DNA from: Actinomycetota bacterium
GTDB taxonomy: Bacteria; Actinomycetota; Actinomycetes; S36-B12
DNA length: 5,483 bases
Direction: 5' to 3'
Assembly (NCBI GenBank): GCA_009726075.1
Contig: WLND01000136.1
Span: forward strand, 1 to 5,483
Shown here: positions 1 to 4,656 of the stretch, one piece after another
How positions within the stretch are numbered: position 1 is the first letter of the stretch
Layout: every line of letters starts with the position of its first letter
Translations under genes and position numbers: made by a program
The notes under the pieces: generated by a model
Seen by the model: the letters and a program-made list of their open reading frames with translations, nothing else
Told to the model about the DNA's origin: nothing
Database searches by the model: none

Positions 1-55
1 CAAGCAGCAGCGTGACGGGGATATCCCACCACGACTGCCGCTTGCCCTGAGTCAC
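1..55 (-). CDS. lepB: Signal peptidase I, N-terminal fragment (cut by window edge)
   Basis: Only 18 codons are visible, reading VTQGKRQSWWDIPVTLLL from a GTG at 53-55. Signal peptidase I removes signal peptides from exported proteins at the outer face of the membrane. The catalytic Ser/Lys are outside the window. The short charged, Trp-containing N-terminus followed by a start of hydrophobic residues (IPVTLLL) fits the cytoplasmic tail and first membrane anchor of actinobacterial LepB. The position directly after rplS, with a 14-bp gap, is the usual actinobacterial location of lepB. No good Shine-Dalgarno precedes the GTG (the upstream bases read CACACTTCAG), so translational coupling to rplS is likely. 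The identity rests mainly on context plus this short match. Confidence 0.7.
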   Translation of the reverse strand, partial: MTQGKRQSWWDIPVTLLL

Positions 56-69
56 CTGAAGTGTGTGGG

Positions 70-441
70 TCAGGCGCCGGACTTGGCTGCGGGAAGCCGG
101 TCGCGCTTCTCCTTGATCTTGGCTGCCTTGCCGCGCAGGTCGCGCAGGTAGTAGAGCTTGGCCCGGCGGACGTCGCCGCGGGAGACAACCTCGATCTTCT
201 CGATGATCGGTGTGTGCAGCGGGAAGATGCGCTCGACCCCGACACCGTAGGAAACCTTGCGGACGGTGAACGACTCGGCTACGCCGGAGCCGGCCCGGGC
301 GATGACAACGCCCTGGAACACCTGAACACGGGTCTTGTTGCCTTCAACGACCTTCACGTGCACCTTGAGATTGTCTCCGGCGCGAAAGGCGGGGATGTCG
401 CTTCTCAGCGAGTTGGCATCGACGACGTCGAGAGTCTTCAT
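70..441 (-). CDS. rplS: 50S ribosomal protein L19
   Basis: This 123-residue protein starts MKTLDVVDANSLRSDIPAF and is a full-length L19, close to the usual 110-125 residues. L19 lies at the 30S-50S interface of the ribosome. Diagnostic segments are FRAGDNLKVHVKVVEGNKTR (about 19-38), VQVFQGVVIAR (39-49), the FTVRKVSYGVGVERIFPLHTP stretch (about 58-78), and a basic C-terminus with KLYYLRDLRGKAAKIKEKR. The ATG at 439-441 is chosen because family homology begins there and an AGGAAG sits 9 nt upstream. The frame stays open upstream to 717, but that part has no L19 character and runs into the pgm start. lepB follows after 14 bp. In many actinobacteria trmD lies directly upstream; here pgm, inverted, separates the two. 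Confidence 0.97.
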   Translation of the reverse strand: MKTLDVVDANSLRSDIPAFRAGDNLKVHVKVVEGNKTRVQVFQGVVIARAGSGVAESFTVRKVSYGVGVERIFPLHTPIIEKIEVVSRGDVRRAKLYYLRDLRGKAAKIKEKRDRLPAAKSGA

Positions 442-450
442 TGTCTGTCT

Positions 451-456
451 CTTCCT
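451..456 (-). promoter_or_regulatory. Shine-Dalgarno of rplS
   Basis: AGGAAG on the minus strand lies 9 nt before the ATG at 439-441. It fixes the L19 start and argues against the longer open frame that reaches 717. Confidence 0.75.
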
Positions 457-473
457 GCAGGCGCCACGGGTCG

Positions 474-487
474 CCCACGGTTGTGGG
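474..487 (-). other. Small hairpin in the rplS leader
   Basis: On the minus strand CCCAC, loop AACC, GTGGG forms a 5-bp stem with a tetraloop. It lies 32 nt upstream of the rplS start, inside the predicted leader. Some ribosomal-protein leaders carry autoregulatory structures, but I do not recognise a known family here, and a 5-bp stem in G+C-rich DNA may be chance. No run of T follows, so it is not an intrinsic terminator of the standard kind. Confidence 0.25.
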
Positions 488-589
488 GATGGATCGTGCT
501 GCTGATGCAGCCGGCCGAGCGCGAATTCACACGAAACTGCTGCACTCCCCTGTGGCGGAGCACTGCGGCGATTACTCGTGAGCGGCGTA

Positions 590-619
590 AGTCTGCCATA
601 GCCTTGGCCCAGTTCCGAA
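590..619 (-). promoter_or_regulatory. Candidate promoter of rplS-lepB
   Basis: On the minus strand TTCGGA (614-619) and CAGACT (590-595) are separated by 18 nt, and TGG lies directly before the -10, giving an extended -10. The -10 keeps the key A2 and T6 of TATAAT; the -35 matches TTGACA at only three positions. A start near 583 would give a leader of about 142 nt. The call is helped by two points: rplS needs its own promoter because pgm is inverted upstream, and the candidate before rpsP has the same TGGCAG core and spacing. It overlaps the region just upstream of pgm. Confidence 0.4.
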
Positions 620-642
620 TCGACGGCCGCGTCCAGGCCCCA

Positions 643-648
643 GAGGAG
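643..648 (+). promoter_or_regulatory. Shine-Dalgarno of pgm
   Basis: GAGGAG lies 5 nt before the ATG at 654-656 and supports that start. In the rest of the 442-653 divergent spacer I see no convincing plus-strand -35/-10 pair for pgm. Confidence 0.75.
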
Positions 649-653
649 TCCAG

Positions 654-2306
654 ATGACCATCCATGCCCGGGCCGGACAACGCGCGCTCGCGTCCGATCT
701 CGTCGACGTCCCGGCACTCGTGACCGCTTACTACGCCCTGCGACCGGACCCCGGCGAGATCAGCCAGCGCGTGTCCTTTGGGACGTCGGGCCATCGCGGA
801 TCCGCGTTAGACCGGGCGTTCAACGACGATCACATCGCCGCAACAACGCAGGCGATCTGCGACGTCCGAATCGCAGAGGGCATCCGGGGTCCGCTCTTCA
901 TCGGGCGTGACACGCACGCCCTGAGCGAGCCTGCCTGGACAACTGCCCTCGAAGTCCTCGCGGCCAACGCGGTCACGGTCGCCATCGACTCCCGGGCCGG
1001 ATATACGCCGACGCCGGCGATCTCGCATGCGATCCTCGTCCACAATCGATCACGACCCCACTCCGACCCAGCCCGGGCCGATGGGATCGTCGTCACACCG
1101 TCGCACAACCCACCCCGAGATGGGGGCTTCAAGTACAACCCGCCCGACGGCGGTCCCGCGGGCAGCGACATTACGTCGGTCATCGAGGATCGTGCCAACG
1201 ATCTCCTTCGTGCCGGCCTGTCCGGGGTCCGGCGAATGACCGTCACTCGCGCACTCGCAGCTGAGACGACTCTTCGCCACGACTACCTCGCGTCCTACGT
1301 CGACGACCTGCCGAACGTCATCGACATCGACGCCATCCGCGAGGCGGGCGTCTCGATCGGCGCCGATCCCCTTGGCGGGGCAAGCGTCGCCTACTGGCCC
1401 GAGATCGCACAGCGCCATCGCCTTGACATGACCGTAGTGAACCCCGAGTCCGATCCGACCTGGCGATTCATGACCCTGGACTGGGACGGGCGGATCCGCA
1501 TGGACTGCTCATCGCCGTACGCCATGGCCTCCCTGATCGAGCGTCGCCACGAGTTCGATATCGCGACCGGCAATGACGCTGACTCGGATCGGCACGGCAT
1601 CGTCACGCCGGACGGCGGGCTGATGAATCCCAATCATTTCCTCGCCACCGCAATCGACTACCTGTTTCGGCACCGTCCCGCATGGCCGCTGGCCTCGGCC
1701 GTCGGGAAGACGGTGGTGAGCTCATCGATGATCGACCGAGTCGCATCAGCCCTTGGTCGTCCGCTGCTCGAGGTCCCGGTCGGGTTCAAGTGGTTCGTAC
1801 CCGGGCTGCTCGACGCCTCGGTCGCCTTCGGCGGCGAGGAGAGCGCAGGCGCGTCATTCCTGCGTCGGGACGGCAGCCCGTGGACGACCGACAAGGACGG
1901 CATCATCGCCTGCCTGCTGGCATCCGAGATTCTCGCCACCACCGGCCTGACGCCGACGCAGCGCTACCTCGAGCTGACCGAATCGCTGGGCTGGCCGTTT
2001 TACGCGCGCGTCGACGCGGCAGCCACACGCGACCAGAAGGCGGCGCTCTCGCGACTGGCCCCAGAGCAGGTCACGGCCACCGAGCTCGCGGGTGAGCCCA
2101 TCACCGCCAGGCTCACGCGAGCCCCTGGGAATGGCGCGCCGATCGGAGGACTGAAGGTGACCACCCCGAACGGATGGTTCGCCGCTCGACCATCCGGCAC
2201 TGAGGATGTCTACAAGATCTATGCCGAATCCTTCGTCAGCGCAGATCACCTCGCGCAGATCCAGGCCGGTGCACGCGAGGTCGTGGCGGCCGCACTCGAA
2301 CCCTGA
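654..2306 (+). CDS. pgm: Alpha-D-phosphohexomutase, phosphoglucomutase type
   Basis: This 550-residue cytoplasmic enzyme interconverts glucose 1-phosphate and glucose 6-phosphate, linking glycolysis to glycogen, trehalose and cell-wall sugar synthesis. All family landmarks are present in order: FGTSGHRG (42-49), the active-site loop TPSHNPP (148-154) with phosphoserine Ser150, the Mg-binding loop GNDADSDRHG (306-315) with Asp308, Asp310 and Asp312, the GFKW segment (377-380), the sugar-recognition GGEESAG (393-399), and the C-terminal phosphate-binding RPSGTEDVYK (512-521). The TPSHNPP loop followed by GGFKYNPPDGGPA resembles the E. coli Pgm branch rather than phosphomannomutase or GlmM, and the length matches that branch (about 546 residues). 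The ATG has a good Shine-Dalgarno. It is the only plus-strand gene, convergent with trmD (41-bp gap) and divergent from rplS, so it is transcribed separately. No frameshift or missing catalytic residue is seen. Confidence 0.95.
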   Translation: MTIHARAGQRALASDLVDVPALVTAYYALRPDPGEISQRVSFGTSGHRGSALDRAFNDDHIAATTQAICDVRIAEGIRGPLFIGRDTHALSEPAWTTALEVLAANAVTVAIDSRAGYTPTPAISHAILVHNRSRPHSDPARADGIVVTPSHNPPRDGGFKYNPPDGGPAGSDITSVIEDRANDLLRAGLSGVRRMTVTRALAAETTLRHDYLASYVDDLPNVIDIDAIREAGVSIGADPLGGASVAYWPEIAQRHRLDMTVVNPESDPTWRFMTLDWDGRIRMDCSSPYAMASLIERRHEFDIATGNDADSDRHGIVTPDGGLMNPNHFLATAIDYLFRHRPAWPLASAVGKTVVSSSMIDRVASALGRPLLEVPVGFKWFVPGLLDASVAFGGEESAGASFLRRDGSPWTTDKDGIIACLLASEILATTGLTPTQRYLELTESLGWPFYARVDAAATRDQKAALSRLAPEQVTATELAGEPITARLTRAPGNGAPIGGLKVTTPNGWFAARPSGTEDVYKIYAESFVSADHLAQIQAGAREVVAAALEP

Positions 2307-2347
2307 CGACGCGAGGCTCGGGCCGGGCCGCGGCCACGCACTCGGCC
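2307..2347. terminator. GC-rich dyad between convergent pgm and trmD (weak terminator candidate)
   Basis: The 41-bp gap between the two stop codons is almost all G and C. GAGGC (2313-2317) can pair with GCCTC (2345-2349, overlapping the trmD stop), and the interior holds the palindrome GGCCGCGGCC (2326-2335). A shared bidirectional terminator is expected in such a place. There is no T run on either strand and the long stem is imperfect, so the call rests mostly on position. Confidence 0.3.
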
Positions 2348-3076
2348 TCAGTGCAGCAGATCCGGACGGTGGTCCGCCGTACGCACCCGGGCTTGATCAC
2401 GGCGCCACTGGGCGATTCGGCCGTGATGGCCGCTCAGCAGCACCTCGGGAACTGCGAGATCGCGCCACACGGGCGGCTTGGTGAACACGGGACCCTCGAG
2501 GAGGTTCTCCATCTCACCGGCAGCGAACGAGTCGTCCAGGACACTCGTCTCATTGCCGAGCACTCCCGGCACAAGTCGGGCTGCAGCCTCGACCATGACG
2601 AGCGTTGCGACCTCGCCCCCCGCGAGCACGTAGTCGCCGATTGACAGCTCGCGCACGCCATTCCAGTCGGGTCGGCCCGCGTAGTGCTGGGTGACTCTCG
2701 CGTCGATGCCCTCGTAGCGGCCGCAGGCAAAGACCAGCCACGGCTCTCGGCTGAACTCCTGCGCGGTCGCCTGGGTGAAGCGCCGCCCCGAGGGTGTCGG
2801 CACGACGAGCGTCGGGCGATGCGCCCCGTCGTCGGCTTCGACGCCCCGCCGGCCGCAGATGTGATCGAGGGCCTCACCCCACGCCGCCGGGCTCATCACC
2901 ATGCCAGGTCCCCCGCCGTACGGGGTGTCATCGACGGTGTGGTGCCGGTCATGGGTGAAGGCCCGGAGGTCATGGACCCGGAGGTCTATCGTTCGTGCGT
3001 CAACGGCCCTGCCGACGAGCGAGAGTCGCAGTGGCGCGAGGTACTCCGGAAAGATCGTGACGATGTCGATCCGCAC
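2348..3076 (-). CDS. trmD: tRNA (guanine-37-N1)-methyltransferase
   Basis: TrmD (242 residues) transfers a methyl group from S-adenosylmethionine to G37 of tRNAs that have G36, which prevents +1 frameshifting. The N-terminus MRIDIVTIFPEY, the segment FTHDRHHTVDDTPYGGGPGM (about 40-59), the knot-forming loops FACGRYEGIDAR (116-127) and ELSIGDYVLAGGE (143-155), and PGVLGNE (170-176) identify the SPOUT-fold enzyme. By alignment from memory with E. coli TrmD, Arg167 and Asp182 correspond to catalytic Arg154 and Asp169. The C-terminal PEVLLSGHHGRIAQWRRDQ (about 210-228) belongs to the tRNA-binding domain. The start is a GTG at 3074-3076, only 2 bp after the rimM stop. With no strong Shine-Dalgarno there, coupling to rimM is likely. 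It is the last gene of the rpsP unit. Confidence 0.97.
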   Translation of the reverse strand: MRIDIVTIFPEYLAPLRLSLVGRAVDARTIDLRVHDLRAFTHDRHHTVDDTPYGGGPGMVMSPAAWGEALDHICGRRGVEADDGAHRPTLVVPTPSGRRFTQATAQEFSREPWLVFACGRYEGIDARVTQHYAGRPDWNGVRELSIGDYVLAGGEVATLVMVEAAARLVPGVLGNETSVLDDSFAAGEMENLLEGPVFTKPPVWRDLAVPEVLLSGHHGRIAQWRRDQARVRTADHRPDLLH

Positions 3077-3078
3077 CG

Positions 3079-3591
3079 CTACTCGGCCACATCCATCAGT
3101 CCGGCCGGCGGGTCGATGACGATGCGACGTGCCGCGATGTCAACGGTCGGAACGAACATCTCGATGAAAGGCACGAGCAGGTCGCGCTCGTCGATAGTGC
3201 GCACCGCGAGCATGTCCTGACTCGGAAGGTGGATGACCTCGGCCACGACCCCGACCGGCGTTCCGTCGAGACTCTCGACCGCGCAGCCCGTCAGTGCACT
3301 GTCGTAGTACTCGTCCGGATCGTCGGGTGTCTCGTCCGCCGACCGCTCGACCTCAACGACGAAGCCTCGCACCCCTTCTGCGTCAGTGCGGTCGGTGATG
3401 CCCTCCAACGTCAGCAGGAGCCTGCCGGAATGCCAATGGATCCGCTCGACGGTCAACCGTCGATCGGATCCATTGACATAGAGGACTGAACCCGGCGCAA
3501 AGCGCTGGTCGGGCTCATCGGTTCGGACTTCAACGGTCACTTCCCCACGGATTCCATGGGGTCGGCCGATCCTTCCGACGACGACGCGCAC
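3079..3591 (-). CDS. rimM: Ribosome maturation factor RimM
   Basis: RimM (170 residues) binds ribosomal protein S19 and helps mature the 3' domain of 16S rRNA in the 30S head. The N-terminal beta-barrel domain begins VVGRIGRPHGIRGEVTVEVRTDEP (about 4-27) and includes HSGRLLLTLEGITDR (54-68). The PRC-barrel domain starts near EYYDSALTG (94-102) and ends with DLLVPFIEMFVPTVDIAARRIVIDPPAGLMD (137-167). Length is typical. The start is a GTG at 3589-3591, 19 bp after the khpA stop; no clear Shine-Dalgarno is seen. Codons 39-53 coincide with a 42-nt near-perfect palindrome, listed separately, that does not disturb the frame. Confidence 0.96.
   Translation of the reverse strand: MRVVVGRIGRPHGIRGEVTVEVRTDEPDQRFAPGSVLYVNGSDRRLTVERIHWHSGRLLLTLEGITDRTDAEGVRGFVVEVERSADETPDDPDEYYDSALTGCAVESLDGTPVGVVAEVIHLPSQDMLAVRTIDERDLLVPFIEMFVPTVDIAARRIVIDPPAGLMDVAE
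3434..3475. repeat. 42-nt near-perfect palindrome inside rimM
   Basis: Outer arms CAATGGATCCG (3434-3444) and CGGATCCATTG (3465-3475) are exact reverse complements. Inner arms TCGACGGT (3446-3453) and ACCGTCGA (3456-3463) are as well. Only one pair between arms (C3445/T3464) and the central CA (3454-3455) fail to match, so 19 of 21 pairs are complementary. In rimM mRNA this would give an 11-bp stem, one A-G mismatch, and a further stem closed by a UUGA loop. It spans the last base of Val39 to the second base of Trp53. No T run follows on the minus strand, so a simple intrinsic terminator is unlikely. The structure is seen directly; its role is unknown. Confidence 0.9.
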
Positions 3592-3610
3592 GACAGATCA
3601 GCGATGCAGG

Positions 3611-3850
3611 TCAGCGCTCGGCGACATCGAGGAAATCGATGCGCACCCCGCGACCATGGTTGAGAGCGGTCATGACCGTGCGAAGCGAGGAGGCGGTGCG
3701 CCCGGCGCGGCCGATCACTCGGCCCATGTCATCCGGATGCACTCGGACGTCGAGGCACTGCCCGCGACGCTGGCTGCGCTCGCTGACGCTCACATCATCG
3801 GGGTTATCGACAATGCCACGCACGAGGTGATTCAGCGCCTCCTCGAGCAT
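3611..3850 (-). CDS. khpA: KH-domain RNA-binding protein (KhpA/YlqC family)
   Basis: This small 79-residue protein has a single type II KH fold. The core is CLDVRVHPDDMGRVIGRAGRTASSLRTVM (32-60), with the RNA-gripping GxxG loop as Gly47-Arg-Ala-Gly50. The acidic N-terminal helix (MLEEALNHLVRGIVDNP) is typical of the family. In Gram-positive bacteria KhpA pairs with KhpB/Jag as an RNA chaperone affecting cell elongation; that partnership is family knowledge and is not shown here. The ATG shares its A with the rpsP stop (TGATG), so translation is probably coupled. AAGGG lies 9 nt upstream. The position between rpsP and rimM is the standard location of this gene. Confidence 0.93.
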   Translation of the reverse strand: MLEEALNHLVRGIVDNPDDVSVSERSQRRGQCLDVRVHPDDMGRVIGRAGRTASSLRTVMTALNHGRGVRIDFLDVAER

Positions 3851-4455
3851 CAGGCAGAGCCCTTGGCGCCAGCGTCGGTGCTGGCAGCTGCCGCCTCATC
3901 TGAATTGGCCTCGTCAGCCTTCGACTCGCCACCGACAACGCCTTCAACGGCTTCGACAGCGGCCTCGACGGCCTTTTCGACACCCTCGACGACTGCCTCG
4001 ACCGCTGCTTCGACGGCCTCGACGACCTCATCGACGACCGTCTTGGCCGCCTCAGGTGCGGCGTCGGCTGCTGTGTCCAGCTTCGGCTTCTTGGCCGGGC
4101 TCTTCGGCTCCTTCGCTGCGTCCTGCACTGCAGCCTCGAAGACGAGAATCTTGGCGATCTTCGGCTCTGCGACGCGCAGCGTGCCCTCGGTGCCCGGAAG
4201 GCCCTTGAACTTCTGCCAGTCACCCGTGATCTTCAGGAGCGCGGTGACAGCCTCGGTCGGCTGGGCGCCAACGCCGAGCCAGTACAGGGCGCGCTCGGAG
4301 TTCACCTTGATGATGCTCGGGTCGTTCATCGGCTGGTAGATGCCGATCTCTTCGATCGCGCGGCCATTTCGGGCGGTGCGTGAGTCGGCGATGACGATGC
4401 GGTACTGCGGTGCGTGGATCTTGCCGATGCGCTTGAGCTTGATTTTGACGGCCAC
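3850..4455 (-). CDS. rpsP: 30S ribosomal protein S16 with long Ala/Glu-rich tail
   Basis: S16 is an early-binding 30S assembly protein that contacts 16S rRNA. The conserved domain occupies about residues 1-85: VAVKIKLKRIGKIHAPQYRI, VIADSRTARNGRAIEEIGIY, PMNDPSIIKVNSERALYWLGVGAQPTEAV. The start is the GTG at 4453-4455, supported by AGGAGA 10 nt upstream and by the family start; the frame continues to 4512 without S16-like sequence. At 201 residues it is much longer than compact S16 proteins (about 80-90), and longer than many actinobacterial forms as I recall them. The extra part has a Lys/Pro/Ala linker (about 112-139), an acidic amphipathic repeat (140-174), and an acidic Ala/Ser tail. It heads the rpsP-khpA-rimM-trmD unit and overlaps khpA by one base. 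Confidence 0.96.
   Translation of the reverse strand: MAVKIKLKRIGKIHAPQYRIVIADSRTARNGRAIEEIGIYQPMNDPSIIKVNSERALYWLGVGAQPTEAVTALLKITGDWQKFKGLPGTEGTLRVAEPKIAKILVFEAAVQDAAKEPKSPAKKPKLDTAADAAPEAAKTVVDEVVEAVEAAVEAVVEGVEKAVEAAVEAVEGVVGGESKADEANSDEAAAASTDAGAKGSA
3934..4038 (-). repeat. 11-residue amphipathic repeat in the S16 tail
   Basis: S16 residues 140-174 form a Val/Glu/Ala helix-prone stretch. The clearest units are VEAAVEAVVEG (3982-4014) and VEKAVEAAVEA (3949-3981), followed by a partial VEGVV (3934-3948). Glutamates fall at spacing 4,4,3,4,4,3 through both units, a hendecad pattern that puts the acids on one face of a helix and the valines on the other. The 33-nt DNA units differ at several third positions, so protein-level periodicity appears to be kept. 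Confidence 0.8.
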
Positions 4456-4465
4456 GGTGGGCTTA

Positions 4466-4471
4466 TCTCCT
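4466..4471 (-). promoter_or_regulatory. Shine-Dalgarno of rpsP
   Basis: AGGAGA on the minus strand lies 10 nt before the GTG at 4453-4455. It decides the S16 start in favour of this GTG rather than the upstream in-frame GTG at 4510-4512. Confidence 0.8.
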
Positions 4472-4497
4472 GTGTATTGGGGCGGTGCGCGCCGTCC

Positions 4498-4525
4498 TTC
4501 GCGTGGGGACACGAGCTTCGGCGAA
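4498..4525 (-). other. Possible hairpin in the rpsP leader
   Basis: TTCGC (4498-4502) is complementary to GCGAA (4521-4525), and CGTG (4502-4505) can pair with CACG (4510-4513) around a GGGA loop; the two share base 4502 and cannot both form fully. It lies in the predicted 5' leader of rpsP. It matches no leader family I know and may be chance. Confidence 0.2.
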
Positions 4526-4586
4526 AACCTTGCGGGGTGCTGCTCCGGAGGGATAGAGGGCCAACCGGATCAGCAAATGCTCTCCT

Positions 4587-4616
4587 ATCCTGCCAGACGG
4601 CGCCGCCGGGTGGAAA
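4587..4616 (-). promoter_or_regulatory. Candidate promoter of the rpsP-khpA-rimM-trmD unit
   Basis: On the minus strand TTTCCA (4611-4616, four matches to TTGACA) and CAGGAT (4587-4592, with A2, A5 and T6 of TATAAT) are 18 nt apart, with TGG directly before the -10. A start near 4580 would leave a leader of about 125 nt. The 201-bp ffh-rpsP gap is large for an operon of otherwise touching genes, which also argues for a promoter here. I see no convincing terminator for ffh in the gap, so some readthrough from ffh is possible. Confidence 0.5.
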
Positions 4617-4656
4617 CCGGGCATCCCTGCGTTCCTCGCGTCATGAGCCGACAGCG

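Noticed and set aside
442..717. Upstream extension of the rplS open frame
   Set aside because: The extra 92 residues are Arg/Pro-rich with no L19 similarity, a good Shine-Dalgarno precedes the ATG at 439-441, and the extension overlaps the pgm start.
2962..2986. Two copies of CCCGGAGGTC 15 nt apart in trmD
   Set aside because: They encode the repeated Asp-Leu-Arg of DLRVHDLRAF in frame; codon choice explains the repeat.
3543..3561. CCCCA...TGGGG inverted repeat near the rimM start
   Set aside because: Only 5 bp with a 9-nt loop, and the bases encode the conserved GRPHGIRGE motif of RimM.
3656..4339. Plus-strand open frame of 227 residues rich in Ser, Thr and Ala
   Set aside because: It is antisense to rpsP and khpA. 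Its Ser/Thr/Ala repeats are the reverse-strand reading of the Val/Glu/Ala codons of the S16 tail.
4456..4512. Upstream in-frame start for S16 at 4510-4512
   Set aside because: The 19 added residues (SPREGRRAPPQYTGDKPT region) are not S16-like and cover the Shine-Dalgarno that serves the GTG at 4453-4455.
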